Part shown: piece after piece, positions 9,146 to 18,222 of the stretch
Position numbering within the stretch: the stretch's first letter is position 1
How the letters are laid out: each line of letters begins with the position of its first letter
Source of the DNA: Caballeronia glathei
Lineage (GTDB): Bacteria > Pseudomonadota > Gammaproteobacteria > Burkholderiales > Burkholderiaceae
Assembly (NCBI RefSeq): GCF_000698595.1
Contig: NZ_JFHC01000023.1
Location: 42,861-106,860 of the forward strand
Length of the DNA stretch: 64,000 nucleotides
Direction of reading: 5' to 3'
Position numbers and translations under genes: made by a program
The notes under the pieces: model-generated
Told to the model about the DNA's origin: nothing
Seen by the model: only the letters and a program-made list of their open reading frames with translations
Database searches by the model: none

Positions 9146-10513
9146 ATGGAACAAGGCTCACGAACGCTTCTCGTCAAAAACGCGCAGGTGCTGGTCACGA
9201 TGGACGGCAGCCGCCGCGAGATTCGCGACGGCGGTCTTTATATCAAGGGCAACCGCATCGAGGGCGTCGGCCCGGCGAGCGAATTGCCGGAGCATGCCGA
9301 CGAAGTGCTCGACCTGCGCGGGCATCTGGTGATTCCAGGCCTCGTGAACACGCACCATCACATGTATCAGAGCCTGACGCGCGCGATTCCCGCCGCTCAG
9401 AACGCTGAGCTGTTCGGCTGGCTCACGAGTCTGTACAGGATCTGGGCGAACCTGACGCCCGAGATGATCGCGGTATCGACGCAGACCGCGATGGCCGAAC
9501 TGCTGCTCTCCGGCTGCACGACCTCCAGCGATCACCTGTACATCTATCCGAACGGCAGCCGCCTCGACGACAGCATCGCGGCCGCGCGCGAGATCGGCAT
9601 GCGCTTTCACGCGGCGCGCGGCAGCATGAGCGTGGGGCAGAAGGATGGCGGACTGCCGCCGGATTCGGTCGTCGAAAACGAAGACGCGATCCTGAAGGAC
9701 ACGCAGCGGCTGATCGAAACCTACAACGACGAAGGCCGTTACGCGATGCTGCGCGTTGTCGTCGCGCCGTGCTCGCCGTTCTCGGTGAGCCGCGAACTGA
9801 TGCGCGACTCGGCGGTGCTTGCGCGGCAGTACGGCGTCTCGATGCATACGCATCTGGCGGAAAACGTGAACGATGTCGCGTACAGCCGCGAGAAGTTCGG
9901 CATGACGCCGGCCGAATATGCCGAGGACCTCGGCTGGGTCGGGCACGATGTCTGGCATGCGCACTGCGTGCAGCTCGACCGCGCGGGCATCGATCTCTTT
10001 GCGCGCACCGGGACGGGCGTCGCGCATTGTCCGTGCTCGAACATGCGCCTCGCTTCGGGCATCGCGCCCATTCGCGCGATGCGCGACGCGGGCGTGCCGG
10101 TGGGACTGGGCGTGGACGGCTCGGCGTCGAACGACGGCGCGCAGATGGTGGGCGAGGTGCGCCAGGCGCTTTTGCTCCAGCGCGTGGGTTTCGGCCCGGA
10201 CGCGATGACGGCGCGCGAGGCGCTCGAAATCGCGACGCTCGGCGGCGCGAAGGTGCTCGGCCGCGACGATATCGGCGCGCTCGCGCCGGGCATGGCCGCG
10301 GACTTCGTGTCGTTCGACCTGTCGCAGCCCGCGTTCGCTGGCGCGCTGCACGATCCGGTGGCGGCGCTCGTGTTCTGCGCGCCGTCTCAGGTTTCGACGA
10401 GTGTGATCGACGGGAAGGTGGTCGTGCGGGAAGGGCGCCTGACGACGCTCGAACTCGGCGCGCTCGTCGAGCGGCACAACCGGCTGGCAGGAGCGCTGGC
10501 GAACCGGGCCTGA
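9146..10513 (+). CDS. 8-oxoguanine deaminase (amidohydrolase superfamily)
   Basis: A 455-residue zinc amidohydrolase of the cog0402 group. The sequence matches the 8-oxoguanine deaminase branch (relatives of the Pseudomonas aeruginosa Pa0142 enzyme): PGLVNTHHHMYQSLTRAIPA with the first metal ligands, ELFGWL, HTHLAEN with the third ligand, HAHCVQLD with the fourth, and GLGVDGSASNDG with the catalytic Asp. The product of 8-oxoguanine deamination is urate, the substrate of PuuD encoded on the opposite strand less than 1 kb upstream. GGAGACCGACA precedes the ATG. A guanine deaminase or AtzB-like role is possible, but the active-site stretch and the neighbours both favour 8-oxoguanine. Confidence 0.85.
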   Translation: MEQGSRTLLVKNAQVLVTMDGSRREIRDGGLYIKGNRIEGVGPASELPEHADEVLDLRGHLVIPGLVNTHHHMYQSLTRAIPAAQNAELFGWLTSLYRIWANLTPEMIAVSTQTAMAELLLSGCTTSSDHLYIYPNGSRLDDSIAAAREIGMRFHAARGSMSVGQKDGGLPPDSVVENEDAILKDTQRLIETYNDEGRYAMLRVVVAPCSPFSVSRELMRDSAVLARQYGVSMHTHLAENVNDVAYSREKFGMTPAEYAEDLGWVGHDVWHAHCVQLDRAGIDLFARTGTGVAHCPCSNMRLASGIAPIRAMRDAGVPVGLGVDGSASNDGAQMVGEVRQALLLQRVGFGPDAMTAREALEIATLGGAKVLGRDDIGALAPGMAADFVSFDLSQPAFAGALHDPVAALVFCAPSQVSTSVIDGKVVVREGRLTTLELGALVERHNRLAGALANRA

Positions 10514-10573
10514 CGCCGGGGCGAGGGAGCGCCAGGGCCGCGCGGCGGACCGCGCCGTGAGGCGCGAGGCCTG

Positions 10574-11506
10574 TCAGGGCGTGTCGATCAGCGAGCGCGT
10601 CGCTTCGGCGACGAGGCTGCGCAGCCAGCGGACTTCGTCGGAGTAGTGGCAGCGCTCGTGCCACAACTGGTAATACTGCATCGGCGGAAAGTCGAGCGGC
10701 GCGGGCACGACTGCGAGCGGCAGGAATTTCGCGTAATGGTCGGCAAAGAGGCGCGTCGTGGTGAAGACGAGATCCGACTTGATCAGCACGTAAGGCGCCA
10801 GATTGAAGTACGGCAGCGTGACGACCACGTGGCGCTTGAGCCGCTCGCGCGCGAGATGCACGTCGATCGCGCCGCGCTGGCCGACCGAATAGGGCGTCGG
10901 CGCGAGGTGCGGGGCGTTCAGGTACTGGTCGAGCGTGAGGCCGCCGCGCTTCGCGAACGGATGTGTGTTGGAAACGAGACACACGATCTTGTCGACGAAA
11001 AGGTTCGACAGATGCAATTGTTCGGGCGGCTCCGGCCAGTTGCCGACGACGATGTCGAGCTTGCCGTCCTCGAGCGCGAGTTCGTAGTCGAAGGCGGGGC
11101 CGAGCGAATGGAACTCGAGCGTCGCGTTGGGCGCGGCGATCCGGAACCGCTCGACGACCGTCGGCACGAACAGCACGTTCAGGTAGTCCGGGCAGCCGAT
11201 GCGATAGCAGCGCACCGACGTCGCTGGATCGAAGTTGTGCTGCTGGACCTTGATGCGCTCGATTTCGCGCAGCGCGTTCTGGGTCGGTTCGAGCAGGCGC
11301 AGGCCGTATTCGGTGGGCACCATGCCCGACTTGCCGCGCACGAGCAGCGGGTCGCCGGTGATGTCCCGCAGGCGCCGCAGCGCCGCGCTGATAGCGGGCT
11401 GCGACTGGTTCAGCTTGACGGCCGCGCGCGTGACGCTGCGCTCCATCAGCAAGGTATGCAAGACGCGCAATAGATAGGTATCGATCGCCTCGCGCTGCTG
11501 ACTCAT
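10574..11506 (-). CDS. LysR-family transcriptional regulator
   Basis: A 310-residue LysR-type regulator. The N-terminal winged helix-turn-helix (about residues 12-70) includes SVTRAAVKLNQSQPAISAALRRLRD, and the rest is the periplasmic-binding-protein-like effector domain. The ATG is preceded by GGAGA. It is divergent from the BMP-type importer operon, the arrangement usual for a LysR protein that controls its neighbour, and a matching inverted repeat lies in the shared gap. It is also convergent with the 8-oxoguanine deaminase gene. The inducer may be a purine or ureide; this is inference. Confidence 0.88.
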   Translation of the reverse strand: MSQQREAIDTYLLRVLHTLLMERSVTRAAVKLNQSQPAISAALRRLRDITGDPLLVRGKSGMVPTEYGLRLLEPTQNALREIERIKVQQHNFDPATSVRCYRIGCPDYLNVLFVPTVVERFRIAAPNATLEFHSLGPAFDYELALEDGKLDIVVGNWPEPPEQLHLSNLFVDKIVCLVSNTHPFAKRGGLTLDQYLNAPHLAPTPYSVGQRGAIDVHLARERLKRHVVVTLPYFNLAPYVLIKSDLVFTTTRLFADHYAKFLPLAVVPAPLDFPPMQYYQLWHERCHYSDEVRWLRSLVAEATRSLIDTP

Positions 11507-11550
11507 GTTATCTCCGTTATATGTTCGGGCTGATCGACAGGGGTGTGGGA

Positions 11551-11568
11551 CATATCATTTTTAATATG
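11551..11568. promoter_or_regulatory. Candidate LysR operator
   Basis: CATAT (11551-11555) and ATATG (11564-11568) form a perfect inverted repeat with an 8-base AT-rich spacer, containing the T-N11-A core expected of LysR sites. It lies 45 bases upstream of the lysR start in the only AT-rich part of the divergent gap. Confidence 0.55.
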
Positions 11569-11755
11569 ACACAAACATTGCGTCAAGGTGGGCTAACCCG
11601 CAAGCATTGGGCGGGCGGGGTGCCGGCCGCTATTTTGAGTTATCGACGGAATGCGTCGAATTCGGTATCTTCTGCCCGCAGTCCGGTTGCGCGCGCTGCG
11701 CGCGTGCCGGGCCCCGGTATCCACGTCACGCTCGCATTGCGCACTTCCTGACCTC

Positions 11756-13345
11756 ATGGGCGACGCCACTTTCACCTCCACCTCGCCGCCTGGCGCAAAC
11801 GCGGCGCCGCGCCTCGCGCTCGCCGGCATCAGCAAGCAGTACCCGGCCGTGAAGGCGAACGACGATGTGACGCTCGCCGTCGCGCCCGGCGAGATCCACG
11901 CGGTGCTGGGCGAGAACGGCGCGGGCAAGTCGACGCTGATGAAGATCATCTACGGCGCGGTGCGGCCGGACGAGGGCGAGATCCGCTGGGAGGGCGAGCT
12001 CGTCGAGATAGGCAGTCCGGCGGCGGCGCGCAAGCTCGGCATCGGCATGGTGTTCCAGCACTTTTCACTGTTCGAGACGCTCACGGTCGGCGAGAACATC
12101 GCGCTCGCGCTCGACGAGAAGTTCGACCTGAAGGCCTTGGCGAGGCGTATCCGCGAAGTCTCGGCGGACTACGGGCTCGACGTCGATCCGCAGCGGCACG
12201 TGCACAGCCTGACGGTCGGCGAGCGGCAGCGCGTCGAAATCGTGCGGTGCCTGTTGCAGAACCCGCGCCTGCTCATCATGGACGAACCGACCTCGGTGCT
12301 CACGCCGCAGGCGGTCAAGAAGCTCTTCACGGTGCTGCGGCGGCTCGCATCGGAAGGCTGCAGCATTCTCTACATCAGCCACAAGCTCGACGAGATCCAG
12401 GCGCTCTGCGAGTCCGCGACGGTCATGCGCGGCGGCCGCGTGACGGGCCGCGTCGATCCGAGGAAGGAAACCCACGCATCGCTCGCGCAACTGATGGTCG
12501 GCCATTCGCTGCCCGACTACGCACGCCGCGCCCACACGCCGGGCGACGCGCGCCTTGGCGTGTTCAATCTGTCGGTGGCGAGCCCGGACCCGTTCGGCAC
12601 GTCGCTCGACAACGTCTCGTTTTCGGTGCGCGCGGGCGAAATCTTCGGGATCGCGGGCGTGTCGGGCAACGGGCAGGCGGAACTGCTCGCGTCGCTCTCG
12701 GGCGAGATCCGCGACAGGCATGCCGCCCCCGACGCCGTCGTGATCTGCGGCAAGCCCGCCGCGCGGCTTTCCGCCGGTGCGCGCCGCGCGCTCGGCTTCG
12801 CGTTCGTGCCCGAGGAGCGGCTCGGGCGGGGCGCGGTGCCGGCCATGTCGCTCGCGGACAACGGCCTGCTCACCGCGCATCGCGAAAACATGGTGCGCGG
12901 CGGCTGGATCAGCGCGAAGGCGGTGCGCGCGTTCGCCGAGCGCTGCATCCAGTCGTTCGACGTGCGCTGCGGCGGCAGCGGCGCGCTCGCGCAGAGCCTC
13001 TCGGGCGGCAATCTGCAGAAATTCATCGTCGGGCGCGAGATTCTTCAGGAGCCGAAGGTGCTGGTCGTCGCGCAACCGACGTGGGGCGTCGACGTGGGCG
13101 CCGCCGGGTTCATCCGCCAGCAGCTGCTCGATCTCGCGGCGCGCGGCGTCGCGATCCTCGTGATCTCCGAGGAACTGGAGGAGCTCTTCGACATCTGTGA
13201 CCGCATCGCCGTGCTCGCGCGCGGCAAGCTCTCGCCCGTGCGCGCGACCGGCGAAACGAACGCCGAGGAGATCGGCCTCTTCATGGCCGGGCTCTTCGAC
13301 GGCAGGCGCGGCGAGCCCGCCGCCGTGGACTCAATCGACAAGTAA
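11756..13345 (+). CDS. BMP-type purine/nucleoside ABC importer, ATP-binding protein
   Basis: A 529-residue ATPase with two fused ABC domains, as in sugar and nucleoside importers of the RbsA/YufO type. The first domain has Walker A GENGAGKST (residues 52-60), signature LTVGERQRVEI and Walker B LLIMDEPTS. The second has the degenerate Walker A GVSGNGQAE and signature LSGGNLQKFIVGRE, also normal for this class. The start at 11756 is preferred because the conserved part begins soon after; the frame is open further upstream but without homology. The two permease genes and a BMP-family binding protein follow, so the complex should take up purine nucleosides or bases from the periplasm. Confidence 0.88.
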   Translation: MGDATFTSTSPPGANAAPRLALAGISKQYPAVKANDDVTLAVAPGEIHAVLGENGAGKSTLMKIIYGAVRPDEGEIRWEGELVEIGSPAAARKLGIGMVFQHFSLFETLTVGENIALALDEKFDLKALARRIREVSADYGLDVDPQRHVHSLTVGERQRVEIVRCLLQNPRLLIMDEPTSVLTPQAVKKLFTVLRRLASEGCSILYISHKLDEIQALCESATVMRGGRVTGRVDPRKETHASLAQLMVGHSLPDYARRAHTPGDARLGVFNLSVASPDPFGTSLDNVSFSVRAGEIFGIAGVSGNGQAELLASLSGEIRDRHAAPDAVVICGKPAARLSAGARRALGFAFVPEERLGRGAVPAMSLADNGLLTAHRENMVRGGWISAKAVRAFAERCIQSFDVRCGGSGALAQSLSGGNLQKFIVGREILQEPKVLVVAQPTWGVDVGAAGFIRQQLLDLAARGVAILVISEELEELFDICDRIAVLARGKLSPVRATGETNAEEIGLFMAGLFDGRRGEPAAVDSIDK

Positions 13346-13350
13346 CAACA

Positions 13351-14463
13351 ATGAACTTTCCCTACCGACTCGAAGCACGCCCGAGCCCGTCCCGCGCGAT
13401 GCAGCTCGCGGTTCCGCTCGTCGCCGCGGTCGCGACGCTCGTCATCGGCTTTCTGATTTTCAGCCTCGTCGGGCAGGACCCGTTGCGCGCGATGCATGCG
13501 TTCTTCATCGAGCCGCTCTCGAACGTGAACGGCTGGTCCGAACTCGTGCTGAAGGCGTCGCCGCTCTGCCTGATCGGCCTCGGGCTCGCGGTCGGCTACC
13601 GCGCGAACGTCTGGAACATCGGCGCGGAAGGGCAGATGCTGCTCGGCGGGATCGTGGCGGGCGGCATTGCGATTCACGTCGGCGACGCGTCCGGCTGGTG
13701 GACGCTGCCGCTGATGATGGCGGGCGGCGTCGCGGGCGGGATGGCGTGGGCGGCGATCCCGGCGCTTCTCAAGAGCCGCTTCAACACCAACGAAATCCTC
13801 ACGAGCCTGATGCTCACCTACGTCGCGACGCAACTGCTGATCTACCTCGTGAGCGGGCCGTGGCGCGACCCGGAGGGCATGAACTTCCCGATCTCCGCGA
13901 TGTTCGTCGACGACGCGCTTTTCCCGCGCCTCTACGGCGACTGGCACTGGGGCTGGCTAAAGGGCACGCGCATCAACGCGTCGGTGTTCCTGACAGCGAT
14001 CGCGATTCCGCTCGTCTGGCTCTTCATGCGCAAGAGCTTCGCGGGCTACCGGATGAACGTCGGCGGCCTGGCGCCGCTCGCCGCGCGCTACGCCGGCTTC
14101 TCCGACAAGAAAACCATCTGGACGTCGCTGCTCCTCTCCGGCGGCCTCGCGGGTCTCGCCGGGATGGGCGAGGTCGCCGGGCCGATCGGCCAGCTGCAGG
14201 CGGGCTGGTCCCCGGGATACGGCTTCACGGCGATCATCGTGGTGTTCGTCGGGCGGCTGCATCCGCTCGGGATCGTGCTCGCGAGCCTGCTGATGGCGCT
14301 TCTCTACCTCGGCGGCGAGGCGGTGCAGACGTCGCTGCAACTGCCGCAGGCGCTCGCGGGCGTGTTCCAGGGGCTCCTGCTCTTCTGCCTGCTCGGCTGC
14401 GACCTGTTCGTCAACTATCGCGTGCGGCGCCGGGTTCCCGCGCATCACGCCGCGCATTCCTGA
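13351..14463 (+). CDS. BMP-type ABC importer, permease subunit 1
   Basis: A 370-residue integral membrane permease of the BPD_transp_2 family (YufP-like), with about eight to ten hydrophobic segments. Stretches such as GYRANVWNIGAEGQMLLGG and SRFNTNEILTSLMLTYVA are characteristic of nucleoside importers related to BmpA/PnrA systems. It begins five bases after the ATPase stop, with the second permease 22 bases further on, so the three form one operon. The substrate is expected to be a purine nucleoside or base, judged from the family and from the surrounding catabolic genes. Confidence 0.88.
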   Translation: MNFPYRLEARPSPSRAMQLAVPLVAAVATLVIGFLIFSLVGQDPLRAMHAFFIEPLSNVNGWSELVLKASPLCLIGLGLAVGYRANVWNIGAEGQMLLGGIVAGGIAIHVGDASGWWTLPLMMAGGVAGGMAWAAIPALLKSRFNTNEILTSLMLTYVATQLLIYLVSGPWRDPEGMNFPISAMFVDDALFPRLYGDWHWGWLKGTRINASVFLTAIAIPLVWLFMRKSFAGYRMNVGGLAPLAARYAGFSDKKTIWTSLLLSGGLAGLAGMGEVAGPIGQLQAGWSPGYGFTAIIVVFVGRLHPLGIVLASLLMALLYLGGEAVQTSLQLPQALAGVFQGLLLFCLLGCDLFVNYRVRRRVPAHHAAHS

Positions 14464-14485
14464 TTCTTCCGGGGCTCATAGCAAG

Positions 14486-15415
14486 ATGGACATCAATCAG
14501 GCCAGCACGCTCGCATCGAGCGCCGTCGTCGCCGCGATCCCGCTGATGTACGCGGGCGCGGGAGAGCTCGTCGCCGAGAAGTCCGGCGTGCTCAATCTCG
14601 GCGTCGAAGGGATGATGCTGATGGGCGCGGTGAGCGGCTACGCCGTCACCGCGATCACGGGCAGCCCGTGGCTCGGCATCTGCGCGTCGGTTCTCGCGGG
14701 GCTCGCCATGTCGCTCCTGTTCGGCTTTCTCACCATCACGATGCTCGCGAACCAGGTCGCGACGGGTCTGTCGCTCACGATCTTCGGCATCGGCTTTTCG
14801 GCGTACGTGGGCAAGCCGTACACGTCGGCGGCGGTGCGGGCGTCGATCGACGCGATGCCGATTCCGGGCCTCGCATCGATTCCGGTCATCGGCCCCGCGT
14901 TCTTCTCGCTCACGCCGCTTGGCTATCTCGCGTTCATCATGTTCGGCGTGATCGGCTGGTTCCTGTACCGCACGCGCGCGGGGCTCGTGCTGCGCTCGGT
15001 GGGTGAATCGCCGGCGGTCGCGCATTCGGTGGGCTTTCCGGTGGTGGGCGTGCGCTATGGCGCGACGCTCTTCGGCGGCGCGATGGCGGGCATCGCGGGC
15101 GGCTACTATTCGATCGTCTACCTGCACATCTGGCAGGAGCAGCTGACCTCGGGCCGCGGCTGGATCGCGCTCGCGCTCGTCGTGTTCGCGACATGGCGCC
15201 CCGGGCGGCTCATGATCGGCGCGCTCCTCTTCGGCGCGGTGATGGCGCTGCAGTTCTACGCGCAGGCCGTCGGCGTGCCCGTGCCGACGCAGTTTCTCGC
15301 GATGCTGCCGTATCTCGCGACGATCGTCGTGCTCGTGCTGATCTCGCGCAATCCGAACACGATCAAGCTGAACGCGCCGGCGTCGCTCGGCAAGCCGTTC
15401 TTCGCGGCAAGCTGA
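14486..15415 (+). CDS. BMP-type ABC importer, permease subunit 2
   Basis: A 309-residue hydrophobic permease of the same family as its neighbour (YufQ-like). The segment GELVAEKSGVLNLGVEGMML near the start is the hallmark of this subunit, and EQLTSGRGWIALALVVFATW near the C terminus is the conserved cytoplasmic coupling region. It completes the heterodimeric membrane channel. A 256-base gap separates it from the binding-protein gene, which may therefore have an extra promoter or processing site. Confidence 0.88.
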   Translation: MDINQASTLASSAVVAAIPLMYAGAGELVAEKSGVLNLGVEGMMLMGAVSGYAVTAITGSPWLGICASVLAGLAMSLLFGFLTITMLANQVATGLSLTIFGIGFSAYVGKPYTSAAVRASIDAMPIPGLASIPVIGPAFFSLTPLGYLAFIMFGVIGWFLYRTRAGLVLRSVGESPAVAHSVGFPVVGVRYGATLFGGAMAGIAGGYYSIVYLHIWQEQLTSGRGWIALALVVFATWRPGRLMIGALLFGAVMALQFYAQAVGVPVPTQFLAMLPYLATIVVLVLISRNPNTIKLNAPASLGKPFFAAS

Positions 15416-15671
15416 TCGACGGCAATTGACGACGGCCGGCGTGCCGGGTCGCGCAACGGAAGGCAAACCGGCTGCGCACCGGGCGGCGCATCCGTGCTGC
15501 AGATTCGCCCGTCATCGCGACCCCGCGCATCGGGCGCCCGCTTGCAGCCCCTGTGTTGCGCAGCGGCAGCACGCGACCGCACGCGGTTCCGCTCCCATTT
15601 TTGACCGCCGAAACTGGCACGATTTCGTTTCATACACAACATCGCATACAACATCGACGAGGAGAATCACA

Positions 15672-16766
15672 ATGAACAAGCCATGGCTGAACGCGGTGAC
15701 CGCGGCGGGCGCGGCGCTCGCGCTGTCCGCGACGCTGGCGGCGGCGAGCGCGAACGCGGCGGACGCGCCGGGCATCGCGTTCGTCTATCTGGGCAATCCC
15801 GGCGACGCGGGCTGGACCTACGCGCACGACGTCGGCAGCAAGGAAGCTGAGGCGAAGTTCGGCAACAAGATCAGGATTTCGCGCATCGAGAACGTGCCCG
15901 AATCGGCGGATTCGGAACGTGTGTTCCGCGATCTCGCGAACAAGGGCAACAAGGTCATCTTCGGCACGAGCTTCGGCTATCAGGACTTCCAGCTGAAAGT
16001 GGCGAAGGACTTCCCGGACACCATTTTCCTGACGGCGACCGGCTACAAGAAGGCGAAGAACTTCGGCACCTACGACGTGCGCATGTACCAGGGCGCGTAT
16101 CTGGCGGGCGTCGCCGCGGGCTACGTGACGAAGACCAACACGCTCGGCTTCGTGGCGTCGGTGCCTATCCCCGAGGTGATCCGCAACATCAACGCCTACA
16201 CGATGGGCGCGCGCTCGGTGAACCCGAAAGTCCACACCAAGGTCATCTGGATCAACAGCTGGTTCGATCCGGGCAAGGAAAAGCAGGCGGCCGAAACGCT
16301 GATCGGCCAGGGCGCCGACGTGCTCCTGCAAAACACCGATTCGAACGCGACGCTCGCCACCGCGGCCGAGAAGAAGGTCTACGCATTCGGCTGGGATTCG
16401 AACATGAAGAAGTTCGGCCCGAGCGCGCATCTGGGCTCGGTGGTCGCGCACTGGGGCGTGTATTACACGGCGGTGATCCAGCAGGTCCTCGACGGCAAGT
16501 GGAAGAATGATCCGGTATGGCTCGGCATGCCGCAGAAGGCGGTCGACCTGGAGGACCTGAACGGCGGCGCGATCCCCGCCAACGCGATGCAGGCCGTGAG
16601 CGCGAAGCGCGAAGAACTGCACGGCGGCAAGTGGGACGTCTTCACCGGCCCGATCAAGGATCAGACGGGCGCGGTGAAGATTCCCGCCGGCAAGACGCTC
16701 ACCGATCCGGAATTGCAGCGCATCAACTGGTATGTGGAAGGCGTGGACGGCTCGCTGCCGAAGTGA
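15672..16766 (+). CDS. BMP-family substrate-binding protein
   Basis: A 364-residue periplasmic binding protein of the BMP/PnrA family. A cleavable signal peptide is clear (about residues 1-29, ending ASANA), with no lipobox, so the protein should be soluble in the periplasm. Family segments are FVYLGNPGDAGWTYAHD, the aromatic region near residue 125 (YQGAYLAGVAAGY) and GADVLLQNTDSNAT. Relatives bind purine nucleosides, and some have been implicated in uptake of bases. An AGGAG precedes the ATG. It ends about 105 bases before a strong bidirectional terminator. Confidence 0.9.
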   Translation: MNKPWLNAVTAAGAALALSATLAAASANAADAPGIAFVYLGNPGDAGWTYAHDVGSKEAEAKFGNKIRISRIENVPESADSERVFRDLANKGNKVIFGTSFGYQDFQLKVAKDFPDTIFLTATGYKKAKNFGTYDVRMYQGAYLAGVAAGYVTKTNTLGFVASVPIPEVIRNINAYTMGARSVNPKVHTKVIWINSWFDPGKEKQAAETLIGQGADVLLQNTDSNATLATAAEKKVYAFGWDSNMKKFGPSAHLGSVVAHWGVYYTAVIQQVLDGKWKNDPVWLGMPQKAVDLEDLNGGAIPANAMQAVSAKREELHGGKWDVFTGPIKDQTGAVKIPAGKTLTDPELQRINWYVEGVDGSLPK

Positions 16767-16871
16767 TGTCGCGGTGATGCCGCGATGACGCCGACGTGAA
16801 CCATGCGCCGGAACGGCCGGCGCGTGGCAAAAGGTACACGGCGCATGGAGCGGTCGCGCCGGGAAGGGAAC

Positions 16872-16908
16872 AAAAAAGCCGCGCTTCGAACTGAAGCGCG
16901 GCTTTTTT
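16872..16908. terminator. Bidirectional rho-independent terminator
   Basis: A perfect 16-bp stem: AAAAAAGCCGCGCTTC (16872-16887) and GAAGCGCGGCTTTTTT (16893-16908) around a 5-base loop. The A and T runs on both flanks let it stop the importer operon from the left and the dodecin gene from the right. Confidence 0.93.
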
Positions 16909-16952
16909 CGTGTCGCGTGCACGCTCGGGTGTGGCGTGCGCGCCGTGCCCGC

Positions 16953-17162
16953 TCAGTCCTCGATGCGAAGTCCGACCTTGAGCGTCACCTGCCAGTGCAG
17001 GACCTTGCCGTCCTCGATGTGCCCGCGCGTCTCGGTCACTTCGAACCAGTGCATGTTGCGCAGCGTCCTGGATGCCTTCATCAGGGCGACACGCACGGCG
17101 TCGTCGCTCGATTGCGGGGACGAGCCGGTGAGTTCGATGTGCTTGTATACGTGTTCCGACAT
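16953..17162 (-). CDS. Dodecin, flavin-storage protein
   Basis: A 69-residue protein of the dodecin family, small beta-alpha-beta-beta proteins that form hollow dodecamers holding flavins (and CoA in some species). [14 protein letters not shown] at the start and [19 protein letters not shown], with the flavin-stacking Trp, are diagnostic. The start at 17162 follows AAGGAG at a good distance; a longer reading from 17198 is not needed. Its role is likely protection from free flavins. It is a single-gene unit facing the importer operon. Confidence 0.92.
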   Translation of the reverse strand: MSEHVYKHIELTGSSPQSSDDAVRVALMKASRTLRNMHWFEVTETRGHIEDGKVLHWQVTLKVGLRIED

Positions 17163-17321
17163 GGTCTTCTCCTTGGGGTGAGGCGGTTGGCGTTGCATCG
17201 CGAGGCGTGCAACGGTGTTGCAGCAAGGTGTGCGCCACGGCTTTGCTGGTTATGCTCTCGAGATGCGAGATGGCGGTGCGTTCGCCATGTGATTTCAATT
17301 AAAGGACATGAAGGAGCGACG

Positions 17322-18197
17322 GTGAAGATCGGATTTTGTGGGCCGGGGCTGATGGGTGCGCCGATGATCCGGCATCTGCTGAAGGCCGGGCATGCGGTGT
17401 CGGTATGGAACCGCTCGCGCGAGAAGGCGCTTGCGCTCGCCGCCGACGGCGCGCAGGTCGTCGATACGCCCGCCGCGCTGTCGGGCTGCGAGGCGGTGTT
17501 CCTGTGCCTGTCGAATGGGCAGGCGGTGGGCGAAGTCGTGTTCGGCGACGGTGGCGTGCTGAACGCGCCGGGTGCGGCGGTGCGCCCCGCCTGGATCGTC
17601 GACCATTCGAGCATCCGGCCCGACGCCACGCGCGATTACGCCGCGCGCGCAGCGGACCTGGGTGTCGCGTGGGTCGACGCGCCGGTGTCGGGCGGAGTCG
17701 GCGGGGCCGTGGCCGGCACGCTCGCGGTGATGGCGGGCGGCGACGCCGCCGCGATCGACGCGCTGCGCGGCGTGATTGGCGCGTATGCGTCGCGGGTCAC
17801 GCACATGGGGCCGTCGGGCGCGGGGCAGACGTCGAAGCTGTGCAATCAGGCCATCGTGTCCGCGACGATCGCCGCCATTGCCGAGGCGGTGAACCTCGCG
17901 CAGAAGAGCGGGATCGACGCGGCGCGCCTCACCGAAGCGCTCGCGGGCGGCTGGGCGGATTCGGTGCTGCTCCAGACGTTCGTGCCGCGCATGACGCGCG
18001 ACGAGCGCCCCGTGACGGCCACGATCCGCACGATGCAGAAGGATACCGAGGCGATCGCCGCGGCGGCGGCGCAGGCAGGCGCGCCGATGCCGGTGCTGGA
18101 TGCGACGCGCGCCGTGCTCGCGCAGGCGGCCGGACGCGGACTGGCCGAAGCCGACCTGTCCGCGATGATCGAAGTGTTGAAGTCGCCCGGAGCGTGA
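17322..18197 (+). CDS. NAD(P)-dependent beta-hydroxyacid dehydrogenase, 3-hydroxyisobutyrate dehydrogenase family
   Basis: A 291-residue oxidoreductase. The N-terminal Rossmann motif is GPGLMGAP (residues 7-14); the substrate-binding stretch DAPVSGG (residues 119-125) and the catalytic Lys172 in GAGQTSKLCNQ complete the beta-hydroxyacid dehydrogenase signature. Start is the GTG at 17322, just after GAAGGAGCGAC; an ATG at 17308 is out of frame. Candidates include 3-hydroxyisobutyrate, tartronate semialdehyde and glyoxylate-derived substrates. A tartronate semialdehyde reductase would fit with glyoxylate from the ureide pathway, but nothing in the sequence proves it. Confidence 0.82.
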   Translation: MKIGFCGPGLMGAPMIRHLLKAGHAVSVWNRSREKALALAADGAQVVDTPAALSGCEAVFLCLSNGQAVGEVVFGDGGVLNAPGAAVRPAWIVDHSSIRPDATRDYAARAADLGVAWVDAPVSGGVGGAVAGTLAVMAGGDAAAIDALRGVIGAYASRVTHMGPSGAGQTSKLCNQAIVSATIAAIAEAVNLAQKSGIDAARLTEALAGGWADSVLLQTFVPRMTRDERPVTATIRTMQKDTEAIAAAAAQAGAPMPVLDATRAVLAQAAGRGLAEADLSAMIEVLKSPGA

Positions 18198-18222
18198 GCC
18201 GTCCGGCGAAAGGGCAGAAGAT

